Of a stretch of DNA of 64,000 bases, positions 12,561 through 24,871 are shown piece after piece. The notes below the pieces were generated by a model. The model saw nothing but the letters and a program-made list of their open reading frames with translations, was not told the DNA's origin and did no database searches. Positions within the stretch are counted from its first letter, which is position 1. Every line of letters begins with the position of its first letter. The position numbers and the translations under genes were made by a program. This DNA comes from Symsagittifera roscoffensis (lineage: Eukaryota; Xenacoelomorpha; Acoela; Convolutidae). The stretch is taken from the NCBI RefSeq assembly GCF_963678635.1, contig NC_087067.1, forward strand, positions 43,685,829 through 43,749,828, read 5' to 3'.

Positions 12561-13608
12561 TGGATCATCAGTTTCATTGTAGTTAAGTTTCAATTTTCAT
12601 CATTCGGATTAAAGATTTTCAAAGAAGCAGGGGCCTGAAATTAACAAGCTAATTTCCAGATGTATACTTAGTAGCGAGCTAATAGCAGGCCTCTGTATAA
12701 TAAGTTCAACACGTCACATTTTGAAAAATTTCGAAAGAATTGATTAAAAAATAATCAAGACAATAATCTGACTTGCGGGAACTCAAAGAGATCTAGTTTT
12801 AAAATTTTCTGCAGAATTTGTTTTTGACCAGCCTCGGGTAACCGCCGAAGAAGAATAAATAACAATGAGATTTCCAGATATCTTAATTTGTAACTCCTTT
12901 AATTTCAACTGCTAAAAAGATACGAAAACAAAAAAGGTAATAACTCAACAAAAAAAATTCAAAGTTTATTTGACTTTTTTCTGTTGCGGTTGCTAGATGA
13001 TTGCCAGAAAAGGAAATACAATGATTTTCTACAAAAATGTCTCAAATTTTCTTTCTATCCTCTTGAACTGGTCTGAAACTTAACAAATGGCTTAATTTTG
13101 ATAGCATTTTTTACCATTAATTTTTCCTAGGATTCTTTGAGTTAAAAAAGACCAGTCAATTTTATTTTCGCGCCGTGGCGAGACTTAGGCTCGCAATTTT
13201 CTGGCTAGAAATGTGAAGAGTTAACCCAAAGCCACGTCGAATATATTGTGTATTCTATTACACATTTTGAAATAAAGAAAAAATATTCAAACTTTCAGTA
13301 AAACAGCAATCTGAATTTACGCAAAAACTGATGAGACATTCGTTGAACCCCCAAAAAAGAATGAACAGCCCTCAGATTGCTAGATATCTCATTTTGAAAA
13401 CCGATTGATTCATTTCAACTGAAAATAGCTACGGAAATTTGAAGAAAAAAGGACTAAAACAAAGTCAAAAACTCAAAATTTAAGTAACTGTTTTACTGCT
13501 GTAATTGCTGGAGATTTTGCGGAAACATGAGGTACAATGATTTAATACAGACACCCAATCGAACTGCTATTAGCTTCAACATTTTTCCGGACAGATACAG
13601 AGCTTTAC

Positions 13609-13681
13609 TACCCGCGGCGAGATTCGAACTCGCAATCTTCTGGTTAGGAGCCAGACGCCTTATCCATTAGGCCACGCGGGC
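13609..13681 (-). tRNA. tRNA-Arg(CCU) copy 13, intact
   Basis: Identical to copy 6. The near terminator is lost because one base interrupts the downstream T4 run. Confidence 0.92.
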
Positions 13682-14731
13682 TGGATCATCAGTTTCATTG
13701 TAGTTAAGTTTCAATTTTCATCATTCGGATTAAAGATTTTCAAAGAAGCAGGGGCCTGAAATTAACAAGCTGATTTCCAGATGTATACTTAGTAGCTAGC
13801 TAATAGCAGGCCTCTGTATAATAAGTTCAACACGTCACATTTTGAAAAATTTCGAAAGAACTGATTAAAAAATAATCAAGACAATAATCTGACTTGCGGG
13901 AACTCAAAGAGATCTAGTTATAAAAAATTTTCACGAAATTTTTTTTGACCAGCTTCGTGTAACCGCCGAAGAAGAATAAATAAAATTGAGATTTCCAGAT
14001 ATCTTAACTTGTAACTCGTTTAATTTCAACTGCTAAAAAGATATGAAAACAAAAAAGGTAATAGCTCAACAGAAAAAAATCAAAGTTTATTTGACTTTTT
14101 TCTGTTGCGGTTGCTAGATACTTGCCAGAAAATGAAATACAATGATTTTCTACAAAAATGTCTCAAATTTTTTTTCTATCCTCTTGAACTGGTCTGAACT
14201 TTAACAAATAGCTTAGTTTTGATAGCATTTTTTACCGTCAATTTTTGCTAGGATTCTTTGGGTTAAAAAAGACCAGTCAACTTTATTTTCGCGCCGTGGC
14301 GAGGTTTAGGCTCGCAATTTTCTGGCTAGTAATGTGAAGAGTTAACCCAAAGCCACGTCGAATATATTGTGTATTCTATTACACATTTTGAAATAAAGAA
14401 AAAAATATTCAAACTTTCAGTAAAACAGCAATCTGAATTTACGCAAAAACTGATGAGACATTCGTTGAACCCCCAAAAAAGAATGAACAGCCTTCAGATT
14501 GCTAGATATCTCATTTTGAAAATCGATTGATTCATTTCAACTGAAAATAGCTACGGAAATTTAAAGAAAAATGGACTAAAACAAAGTCAAAAACTCAAAA
14601 TTTAAGTATCTGTTTAACTGCTGTAATTACTGGAGATTTTGCGGAAACTTGAGGTACAATGATTTAATACAGCCATCCAATCGAAACTGCTATTAGCTTC
14701 AAACTTTTTACGGACAGATACAGAACTTTAC

Positions 14732-14804
14732 TACCCGCGGCGAGATTCGAACTCGCAATCTTCTGGTTAGGAGCCTGACGCCTTATCCATTAGGCCACGC
14801 GGGC
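14732..14804 (-). tRNA. tRNA-Arg(CCU) copy 14
   Basis: One change: A29 faces A41 in the middle of the anticodon stem. The same change occurs in copies 29 and 30. Confidence 0.78.
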
Positions 14805-15852
14805 TGGATCATCAGTTTCATTGTAGTTAAGTTTCAATTTTCATCATTCGGATTAAAGATTTTCAAAGAAGCAGGGGCCTGAAATTAACAAGCTAATTTC
14901 CAGATGTATACTTAGTAGCGAGCTAATAGCAGGCCTCTGTATAATAAGTTCAACACGTCACATTTTGAAAAATTTCGAAAGAACTGATTAAAAAATAATC
15001 AAGACAATAATCTGACTTGCGGGAACTCAAAGAGATCTAGTTTTAAAATTTTCTGCAGAATTTGTTTTTGACCAGCCTCGGGTAACCGCCGAAGAAGAAT
15101 AAATAACAATGAGATTTCCAGATATCTTAATTTGTAACTCGTTTAATTTCAACTGCTAAAAAGATACGAAAACAAAAAAGGTAATAACTCAACAAAAAAA
15201 ATTCAAAGTTTATTTGACTTTTTTCTGTTGCGGTTGCTAGATGATTGCCAGAAAAGGAAATACAATGATTTTCTACAAAATTGTCTCAAATTTTCTTTCT
15301 ATCCTCTTGAACTGGTCTGAAACTTAACAAATGGCTTAATTTTGATAGCATTTTTTACCATTAATTTTTCCTAGGATTCTTTGAGTTAAAAAAGACCAGT
15401 CAATTTTATTTTCGCGCCGTGGCGAGACTTAGGCTCGCAATTTTCTGGCTAGAAATGTGAAGAGTTAACCCAAAGCCACGTCGAATATATTGTGTATTCT
15501 ATTACACATTTTGAAATAAAGAAAAAATATTCAAACTTTCAGTAAAACAGCAATCTGAATTTACGCAAAAACTGATGAGACATTCGTTGAACCCCCAAAA
15601 AAGAATGAACAGCCCTCAGATTGCTAGATATCTCATTTTGAAAACCGATTGATTCATTTCAACTGAAAATAGCCACGGAAATTTGAAGAAAAAAGGACTA
15701 AAACAAAGTCAAAAACTCAAAATTTAAGTAACTGTTTTACTGCTGTAATTGCTGGAGATTTTGCGGAAACATGAGGTACAATGATTTAATACAGACACCC
15801 AATCGAACTGCTATTAGCTTCAACATTTTTCCGGACAGATACAGAGCTTTAC

Positions 15853-15925
15853 TACCCGCGGCGAGATTCACACTCGCAATCTTCTGGTTAGGAGCCAGAC
15901 GCCTTATCCATTAGGCCACGCGGGC
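15853..15925 (-). tRNA. tRNA-Arg(CCU) copy 15, B box broken
   Basis: All stems pair, but the T loop has G55 and U56 in place of U55 and C56. This should weaken both TFIIIC binding and the elbow. Confidence 0.68.
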
Positions 15926-16967
15926 TGGATCATCAGTTTTATTGTAGTTAAGTTTCAATTTTCATCATTCGGATTAAAGATTTTCAAAGAAGCAAGGGCC
16001 TGAAATTAACAAGCTGATTTCCAGATGTATACTTAGTAGCTAGCTAATAGCAGGCCTCTGTATAATAAGTTCAACACGTCACATTTTGAAAAATTTCGAA
16101 AGAACTGATTAAAAAATAATCAAGACAATAATCTGACTTGCGGGAACTCAAAGAGATCTAGTTATAAAAAATTTTCACGAAATTTTTTTTGACCAGCTTC
16201 GTGTAACCGCCGAAGAAGAATAAATAAAATTGAGATTTCCAGATATCTTAACTTGTAACTCGTTTAATTTCAACTGCTAAAAAGATATGAAAACAAAAAA
16301 GGTAATAGCTCAACAGAAAAAAATCAAAGTTTATTTGACTTTTTTCTGTTGCGGTTGCTAGATACTTGCCAGAAAATGAAATACAATGATTTTCTACAAA
16401 AATGTCTCAAATTTTTTTTCTATCCTCTTGAACTGGTCTGAACTTTAACAAATAGCTTAGTTTTGATAGCATTTTTTACCGTCAATTTTTGCTAGGATTC
16501 TTTGGGTTGACCAGTCAACTTTATTTTCGCGCCGTGGCGAGGTTTAGGCTCGCAATTTTCTGGCTAGTAATGTGAAGAGTTAACCCAAAGCCACGTCGAA
16601 TATATTGTGTATTCTATTACACATTTTGAAATAAAGAAAAAATATTCAAACTTTCAGTAAAACAGCAATCTGAATTTACGCAAAAACTGATGAGACATTC
16701 GTTGAACCCCCAAAAAAGAATGAACAGCCTTCAGATTGCTAGATATCTCATTTTGAAAATCGATTGATTCATTTCAACTGAAAATAGCTACGGAAATTTG
16801 AAGAAAAAAGGACTAAAACAAAGTCAAAAACTCAAAATTTAAGTAACTGTTTTACTGCTGTAATTGCTGGAGATTTTGCGGAAACATGAGGTACAATGAT
16901 TTAATACAGCCACCCAATCGAACTGCTATTAGCTTCAAAATTTTTCCGGACAGATACAGAGCTTTAC

Positions 16968-17040
16968 TACCCGCGGCGAGATTCGAACTCGCAATCTTCT
17001 GGTTAGGAGCCAAACACCTTATCCATTAGGCCACGCGGGC
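16968..17040 (-). tRNA. tRNA-Arg(CCU) copy 16, fold intact
   Basis: Three changes, all tolerated: G10-U25 and U28-G42 wobbles and an anticodon-stem change that keeps pairing. The near T4 run is present. Confidence 0.85.
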
Positions 17041-18086
17041 TGGATCATCAGTTTCATTGTAGTTAAGTTTCAATTTTCATCATTCGGATTAAAGATTTTC
17101 AAAGAAGCAGGGGCCTGAAATTTAACCAGCTGATTTCCAGATGTATACTTAGTAGCGAGCTAATAGCAGTCGTCTGTATAATAAGATCATCACGTCACAT
17201 TTTAAAAAATTTCGAAAGAACTGATTAAAAAATAATCTAGACAATAATCTAACTTGCGGGAACTCAAAGAGATCTAGTTTTAAAATTTTTTGAAGAAATT
17301 TTTTTAACCCGCCTCAGGTAACCGCCGAAGAAGAATAAATAACAATGAGATTTCCAGATATCTTAATTTGTAACTTGTTTAATTTCAACTGCTAAAAAGA
17401 TACGAAAACAAAAAAGGTAAAAACTCAACAAAAAAAATTCAAAGTTTATTCGACTTTTTTGTTGCGGTTGCTAGATACTTGCCGGAAAAAGAAATGCAAT
17501 GATTTTCTACAAAATTGTCTCAAATTTTTTTTCTATCCTCTTGAACTGGTCTGAACTTTTAAAAATGGCTTAATTTTGATAGCATTTTTTACCGTTAATT
17601 TTTCCTAGGATTCTTTGGGTTAAAAAAGACCAGTCAACTTTATTTTCGCGCCGTGGCGAGACTTAGGCTCGCAATTTTCTGGCTAGAAATGTGAAGAGTT
17701 AACCCAAAGCCACGTCGAATATATTGTGTATTCTATTACACATTTTGAAATAAAGAAAAAATATTCAAACTTTCAGTAAAACAGCAATCTGAATTTACGC
17801 AAAAACTGATGAGACATTCGTTGATCCCCCAAAAAAGAATGAACAGCCTTCAGATTGCTAGATATCTCATTTTGAAAACCGATTGATTCATTTCAACTGA
17901 AAATAGCTACGGAAATTTGAAGAAAAAAGGACTAAAACAAAGTCAAAAACTCAAAATTTAAGTATCTGTTTTACTGCTGTAATTGCTGGAGATTTTGCGG
18001 AAACATGAGGTACAATGATTTAATACAGCCACCCAATCGAACTGCTATTAGCTTCAAAATTTTTCCGGACAGATACAGAGCTTTAC

Positions 18087-18159
18087 TACCCTCGGCGAGA
18101 TTCGAACTCGCAATCTTCTGGTTAGGAGCCAGACGCCTTATCCATTAGGCCACGCGGGC
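18087..18159 (-). tRNA. tRNA-Arg(CCU) copy 17
   Basis: One acceptor mismatch (G5-A68). Otherwise consensus, with the near T4 run. Confidence 0.78.
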
Positions 18160-19204
18160 TGGATCATCAGTTTCATTGTAGTTAAATTCAATTTTCATCA
18201 TTCGGATTAAAGATTTTCAAAGAAGCAGGGGCCTGAAATTAACAAGCTAATTTCCAGATGTATACTTAGTAGCGAGCTAATAGCAGGCCTCTGTATAATA
18301 AGTTCAACACGTCACATTTTGAAAAATTTCGAAAGAACTGATTAAAAAATAATCAAGACAATAATCTGACTTGCGGGAACTCAAAGAGATCTAGTTTTAA
18401 AATTTTCTGCAGAATTTGTTTTTGACCAGCCTCGGGTAACCGCCGAAGAAGAATAAAAAACAATGAGATTTCCAGATATCTTAATTTGTAACTCGTTTAA
18501 TTTCAACTGCTAAAAAGATACGAAAACAAAAAAGGTAATAACTCAACAGTAAAAATTCAAAGTTTATTTGACTTTTTTGTTGCGGTTGCTAGATACTTGC
18601 CGGAAAAAGAAATACAATGATTTTCTACAAAAATGTCTCAAATTTTCTTTCTATCCTCTTGAACTGGTCTGAACCTTAACAAATGGCTTAATTTTGATAG
18701 CATTTTTTACCGTTAATTTTTCCTAGGATTCTTTGGGTTAAAAAAGACCAGTCAACTTTATTTTCGCGCCGTGGCGAGACTTAGGCTCGCAATTTTCTGG
18801 CTAGAAATGTGAAGAGTTAACCCAAAGCCACGTCGAATATATTGTGTATTCTATTACACATTTTGAAATAAAGAAAAAATATTCAAACTTTCAGTAAAAC
18901 AGCAATCTGAATTTACGCAAAAACTGATGAGACATTCGTTGAACCCCCAAAAAAGAATGAACAGCCCTCAGATTGCTAGATATCTCATTTTGAAAACCGA
19001 TTGATTCATTTCAACTGAAAATAGCTACGGAAATTTGAAGAAAAAAGGACTAAAACAAAGTCAAAAACTCAAAATTTAAGTATCTGTTTTACTGCTGTAA
19101 TTGCTGGAGATTTTGCGGAAACATGAGGTACAATGATTTAATACAGACACCCAATCGAACTGCTATTAGCTTCAAAATTTTTCCGGACAGATACAGAGCT
19201 TTAC

Positions 19205-19277
19205 TACCCGCGGCGAGATTCAAACTCGCAATCTTTTGGTTAGGAGCCAGACGCCTTATCCATTAGGCCACGCGGGC
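19205..19277 (-). tRNA. tRNA-Arg(CCU) copy 18, weakened
   Basis: C28-A42 mismatch in the anticodon stem, and C56 changed to U in the T loop and B box. Confidence 0.65.
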
Positions 19278-20322
19278 TGGATCATCAGTTTCATTGTAGT
19301 TAAGTTTCAATTTTCATCATTCGGATTAAAGATTTTCAAAGAAGCAGGGGCCTGAAATTAACAAGCTGATTTCCAGATGTATGCTTAGTAGCGAGCTAAT
19401 GGCAGGCCTCTGTATAATAAGATCAACACGTCACATTTTAAAAAGTTTAGAAAGAACTGATTAAAAAATAATCTAGACAATAATCTAACTTGCGGGAACT
19501 CAAAGAGATCTAGTTTTAAAATTTTTTGAAGAAATTTTTTTAACCCGCCTCAGGTAACCGCCGAAGAAGAATAAATAACAATGAGATTTCCAGATATCTT
19601 AATTTGTAACTTGTTTAATTTCAACTGCTAAAAAGATACGAAAACAAAAAAGGTAATAACTCAACAAAAAAAATTCAAAGTTTATTTGACTTTTTTGTTG
19701 CGGTTGCTAGATACTTGCCGGAAAAAGAAATACAATGATTTTCTACAAAATTGTCTCAAATTTTTTTTCTATCCTCTTGAACTGGTCTGAACTTTTAAAA
19801 ATGGCTTAATTTTGATAGCATTTTTTACCGTTAATTTTTCCTAGGATTCTTTGGGTTAAAAAAGACCAGTCAACTTTATTTTCGCGCCGTGGCGAGACTT
19901 AGGCTCGCAATTTTCTGGCTAGAAATGTGAAGAGTTAACCCAAAGCCACGTCGAATATATTGTGTATTCTATTACACATTTTGAAATAAAGAAAAAATAT
20001 TCAAACTTTCAGTAAAACAGCAATCTGAATTTACGCAAAAACTGATGAGACATTCGTTGATCCCCCAAAAAAGAATGAACAGCCTTCAGATTGCTAGATA
20101 TCTCATTTTGAAAACCGATTGATTCATTTCAACTGAAAATAGCTACGGAAATTTGAAGAAAAAAGGACTAAAACAAAGTCAAAAACTCAAAATTTGAGTA
20201 TCTGTTTTACTGCTGTAATTGCTGGAGATTTTGCGGAAACATGAGGTACAATGATTTAATACAGACACCCAATCGAACTGCTATTAGCTTCAAAATTTTT
20301 CCGGACAGATACAGAGCTTTAC

Positions 20323-20395
20323 TACCCGCGGCGAGCTTCGAACTCGCAATCTTTTGGTTAGGAGCCAGACGCCTTATCCATTAGGCCACGCGGGC
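20323..20395 (-). tRNA. tRNA-Arg(CCU) copy 19
   Basis: C28-A42 mismatch and U60 to G in the T loop. C56 is kept. Confidence 0.7.
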
Positions 20396-21440
20396 TGGAT
20401 CATCAGTTTCATTGTAGTTAAGTTTCAATTTTCATCATTCGGATTAAAGATTTTCAAAGAAGCAGGGGCCTGAAATTAACAAGCTGATTTCCAGATGTAT
20501 GCTTAGTAGCGAGCTAATGGCAGGCCTCTGTATAATAAGATCAACACGTCACATTTTAAAAAGTTTAGAAAGAACTGATTAAAAAATAATCAAGACAATA
20601 ATCTGACTTGGGGGAACTCAAAAAGATCTAGTTTTAAAATTTTTTGAAGAATATTTTTTGACCAGCCTCGGGTAACCGCCGAAGAAGAATAAATAACAAT
20701 GAGATTTCCAGATATCTTAATTTGTAACTTGTTTAATTTCAACTGCTAAAAAGATACGAAAACAAAAAAGGTAATAACTCAACAAAAAAAATTCAAAGTT
20801 TATTTGACTTTTTTGTTGCGGTTGCTAGATACTTGCCGGAAAAAGAAATACAATGATTTTCTACAAAAATGTCTCAAATTTTCTTTCTATCCTCTTGAAC
20901 TGGTCTGAACCTTAACAAATGGCTTAATTTTGATAGCATTTTTTACCGTTAATTTTTCCTAGGATTCTTTGGGTTAAAAAAGACCAGTCAACTTTATTTT
21001 CGCGCCGTGGCGAGACTTAGGCTCGCAATTTTCTGGCTAGAAATGTGAAGAGTTAACCCAAAGCCACGTCGAATATATTGTGTATTCTATTACACATTTT
21101 GAAATAAAGAAAAAATATTCAAACTTTCAGTAAAACAGCAATCTGAATTTACGCAAAAACTGATGAGACATTCGTTGAACCCCCAAAAAAGAATGAACAG
21201 CCCTCAGATTGCTAGATATCTCATTTTGAAAACCGATTGATTCATTTCAACTGAAAATAGCTACGGAAATTTGAAGAAAAAAGGACTAAAACAAAGTCAA
21301 AAACTCAAAATTTAAGTATCTGTTTTACTGCTGTAATTGCTGGAGATTTTGCGGAAACATGAGGTACAATGATTTAATACAGACACCCAATCGAACTGCT
21401 ATTAGCTTCAAAATTTTTCCGGACAGATACAGAGCTTTAC

Positions 21441-21513
21441 TACCCGCGGCGAGATTCAAACTCGCAATCTTTTGGTTAGGAGCCAGACGCCTTATCCATT
21501 AGGCCACGCGGGC
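21441..21513 (-). tRNA. tRNA-Arg(CCU) copy 20, weakened
   Basis: Same two defects as copy 18 (C28-A42, C56 to U). Confidence 0.65.
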
Positions 21514-22559
21514 TGGATCATCAGTTTCATTGTAGTTAAGTTTCAATTTTCATCGTTCGGATTAAAGATTTTCAAAGAAGCAGGGGCCTGAAATTAACAA
21601 GCTGATTTCCAGATGTATGCTTAGTAGCGAGCTAATGGCAGGCCTCTGTATAATAAGATCAACACGTCACATTTTAAAAAGTTTAGAAAGAACTGATTAA
21701 AAAATAATCTAGACAATAATCTAACTTGCGGGAACTCAAAGAGATCTAGTTTTAAAATTTTTTGAAGAAATTTTTTTAACCCGCCTCAGGTAACCGCCGA
21801 AGAAGAATAAATAACAATGAGATTTCCAGATATCTTAATTTGTAACTTGTTTAATTTCAACTGCTAAAAAGATACGAAAACAAAAAAGGTAATAACTCAA
21901 CAAAAAAAATTCAAAGTTTATTTGACTTTTTTGTTGCGGTTGCTAGATACTTGCCGGAAAAAGAAATACAATGATTTTCTACAAAATTGTCTCAAATTTT
22001 TTTTCTATCCTCTTGAACTGGTCTGAACTTTTAAAAATGGCTTAATTTTGATAGCATTTTTTACCGTTAATTTTTCCTAGGATTCTTTGGGTTAAAAAAA
22101 GACCAGTCAACTTTATTTTCGCGCCGTGGCGAGACTTAGGCTCGCAATTTTCTGGCTAGAAATGTGAAGAGTTAACCCAAAGCCACGTCGAATATATTGT
22201 GTATTCTATTACACATTTTGAAATAAAGAAAAAATATTCAAACTTTCAGTAAAACAGCAATCTGAATTTACGCAAAAACTGATGAGACATTCGTTGAACC
22301 CCCAAAAAAGAATGAACAGCCCTCAGATTGCTAGATATCTCATTTTGAAAACCGATTGATTCATTTCAACTGAAAATAGCTACGGAAATTTGAAGAAAAA
22401 AGGACTAAAACAAAGTCAATAACTCAAAATTTAAGTATCTGTTTTACTGATGTAATTGCTGGAGATTTTGCGGAAACTTGAAGTACAATGATTTAATACA
22501 GACACCCAATCGAACTGCTATTAGCTTCAAAATTTTTCCGGACAGATACAGAGCTTTAC

Positions 22560-22632
22560 TACCCGCGGCGAGATTCAAACTCGCAATCTTTTGGTTAAGA
22601 GCCAGACGCCTTATCCATTAGGCCACGCGGGC
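22560..22632 (-). pseudogene. tRNA-Arg-like copy 21 with CUU anticodon
   Basis: Carries the copy 18/20 defects plus anticodon CUU. The acceptor and D arms are intact, so this is the least damaged CUU copy. The loss of C56 still argues against good expression. Confidence 0.65.
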
Positions 22633-23678
22633 TGGATCATCAGTTTCATTGTAGTTAAGTTTCAATTTTCATCATTCGGATTAAAGATTTTCAAAGAAGC
22701 AGGGGCCTGAAATTAACAAGCTGATTTCCAGATGTATGCTTAGTAGCGAGCTAATGGCAGGCCTCTGTATAATAAGATCAACACGTCACATTTTAAAAAG
22801 TTTAGAAAGAACTGATTAAAAAATAATCTAGACAATAATCTAACTTGCGGGAACTCAAAGAGATCTAGTTTTAAAATTTTTTGAAGAAATTTTTTTAACC
22901 CGCCTCAGGTAACCGCCGAAGAAGAATAAATAACAATGAGATTTCCAGATATCTTAATTTGTAACTTGTTTAATTTCAACTGCTAAAAAGATACGAAAAC
23001 AAAAAAGGTAATAACTCAACAAAAAAAATTCAAAGTTTATTTGACTTTTTTGTTGCGGTTGCTAGATACTTGCCGGAAAAAGAAATACAATGATTTTCTA
23101 CAAAATTGTCTCAAATTTTTTTTCTATCCTCTTGAACTGGTCTGAACTTTTAAAAATGGCTTAATTTTGATAGCATTTTTTACCGTTAATTTTTCCTAGG
23201 ATTCTTTGGGTTAAAAAAAGACCAGTCAACTTTATTTTCGCGCCGTGGCGAGACTTAGGCTCGCAATTTTCTGGCTAGAAATGTGAAGAGTTAACCCAAA
23301 GCCACGTCGAATATATTGTGTATTCTATTACACATTTTGAAATAAAGAAAAAATATTCAAACTTTCAGTAAAACAGCAATCTGAATTTACGCAAAAACTG
23401 ATGAGACATTCGTTGATCCCCCAAAAAAGAATGAACAGCCTTCAGATTGCTAGATATCTCATTTTGAAAACCGATTGATTCATTTCAACTGAAAATAGCT
23501 ACGGAAATTTGAAGAAAAAAGGACTAAAACAAAGTCAAAAACTCAAAATTTGAGTATCTGTTTTACTGCTGTAATTGCTGGAGATTTTGCGGAAACATGA
23601 GGTACAATGATTTAATACAGACACCCAATCGAACTGCTATTAGCTTCAAAATTTTTCCGGACAGATACAGAGCTTTAC

Positions 23679-23751
23679 TACCCGCGGCGAGATTCGAACT
23701 CGCAATCTTTTGGTTAGGAGCCAGACGCCTTATCCATTAGGCCACGCGGGC
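23679..23751 (-). tRNA. tRNA-Arg(CCU) copy 22
   Basis: Single C28-A42 mismatch. The T loop is normal and the near T4 run is present. Confidence 0.77.
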
Positions 23752-24360
23752 TGGATCATCAGTTTCATTGTAGTTAAGTTTCAATTTTCATCATTCGGAT
23801 TAAAGATTTTCAAAGAAGCAGGGGCCTGAAATTAACAAGCTGATTTCCAGATGTATGCTTAGTAGCGAGCTAATGGCAGGCCTCTGTATAATAAGATCAA
23901 CACGTCACATTTTAAAAAGTTTAGAAAGAACTGATTAAAAAATAATCAAGACAATAATCTGACTTGGGGGAACTCAAAAAGATCTAGTTTTAAAATTTTT
24001 TGAAGAATATTTTTTGACCAGCCTCGGGTAACCGCCGAAGAAGAATAAATAACAATGAGATTTCCAGATATCTTAATTTGTAACTCGTTTAATTTCAACT
24101 GCTAAAAAGATATGAAAACAAAAAAGGTAATAGCTCAACAGAAAAAAATCAAAGTTTATTTGACTTTTTTCTGTTGCGGTTGCTAGATACTTGCCAGAAA
24201 ATGAAATACAATGATTTTCTACAAAAATGTCTCAAATTTTTTTTCTATCCTCTTGAACTGGTCTGAACTTTAACAAATAGCTTAGTTTTGATAGCATTTT
24301 TTACCGTTAATTTTTGCTAGGATTCTTTGGGTTAAAAAAGACCAGTCAACTTTATTTTCG

Positions 24361-24429
24361 CGCCGTGGCGAGGTTTAGGCTCGCAATTTTCTGGCTAGTA
24401 ATGTGAAGAGTTAACCCAAAGCCACGTCG
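24361..24429 (-). pseudogene. Decayed tRNA-Arg relic (representative of 56)
   Basis: A 69-nt segment aligns to the live tRNA at about 43 of 64 positions (counted by eye on the unit starting at 12488), with one gap. Best kept are GGCGAGA, CTCGCAA, TTCTGG and GCCACG on the plus strand. The B-box core and anticodon are gone. Other relic starts, each 69 nt: 827, 4194, 5316, 6436, 7557, 8678, 9799, 10926, 12050, 13171, 14292, 15415, 16530, 17649, 18767, 19885, 21003, 22122, 23241, 25476, 26591, 27711, 28829, 29944, 31066, 32192, 33315, 34383, 35496, 36609, 37722, 38842, 39912, 41033, 42104, 43225, 44290, 45414, 46541, 47671, 48797, 51034, 52101, 53215, 54334, 55403, 56463, 57585, 58700, 59825, 60945, 62008, 63134. 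Two more are 68 nt (1950, 3072). Confidence 0.75.
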
Positions 24430-24767
24430 AATATATTGTGTATTCTATTACACATTTTGAAATAAAGAAAAAATATTCAAACTTTCAGTAAAACAGCAAT
24501 CTGAATTTACGCAAAAACTGATGAGACATTCGTTGAACCCCCAAAAAAGAATGAACAGCCTTCAGATTGCTAGATATCTCATTTTGAAAACCGATTGATT
24601 CATTTCAACTGAAAATAGCTACGGAAATTTAAAGAAAAATGGACTAAAACAAAGTCAAAAACTCAAAATTTAAGTATCTGTTTTACTACTGTAATTGCTG
24701 GAGATTTTGCGGAAACATGAGGTACAATGATTTAATACAGCCACCCAATCGAACTGATATTAGCTTC

Positions 24768-24771
24768 AAAA
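24768..24771 (-). terminator. Candidate Pol III T4 terminator of copy 23
   Basis: TTTT on the minus strand, 28-31 nt past the tRNA 3' end. The same run at the same distance occurs in copies 6, 11, 12, 16-22 and 24-26. Elsewhere one substitution reduces it to TTT. Confidence 0.5.
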
Positions 24772-24809
24772 TTTTTCCGGACAGATACAGAGCTTTACTA
24801 CCCGCGGCG

Positions 24810-24820
24810 AGATTCGAACT
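24810..24820 (-). promoter_or_regulatory. B box of tRNA copy 23 (representative)
   Basis: tRNA nt 52-62, AGTTCGAATCT, against the consensus GGTTCGANNCC. The central TTCGA is kept in most copies. It is broken at C56 in copies 1, 5, 15, 18, 20 and 21. Confidence 0.8.
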
Positions 24821-24853
24821 CGCAATCTTCTGGTTAGGAGCCAGACGCCTTAT

Positions 24854-24864
24854 CCATTAGGCCA
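24854..24864 (-). promoter_or_regulatory. A box of tRNA copy 23 (representative)
   Basis: tRNA nt 8-18, TGGCCTAATGG on the minus strand, close to the Pol III A-box pattern TGGCnnAGTGG. It lies at the same offset (8-18 nt from the 5' end) in every copy. Confidence 0.8.
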
Positions 24865-24871
24865 CGCGGGC

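Larger units (their letters stand above)
12488..16967. repeat. Two-unit higher-order repeat, two copies
   Basis: Units 12-13 (12488-14731) are repeated as units 14-15 (14732-16967). Units 12 and 14 share AAGCTAATTTCC, CTGCAGAATTTG and GCTAGATGATTGCC. Units 13 and 15 share TAGTAGCTAGCTAATAG, AAAATTGAGATTTCC and GGCGAGGTTTAGG. Confidence 0.85.
24799..24871 (-). tRNA. tRNA-Arg(CCU) copy 23, intact
   Basis: Identical to copy 6. Promoter boxes and terminator are annotated separately for this copy. Confidence 0.93.

Noticed and set aside
24361-24429. Relic as a functional second tRNA of another identity
   Set aside because: The B-box core is lost, the anticodon loop cannot be read and the T stem does not pair in any relic examined.
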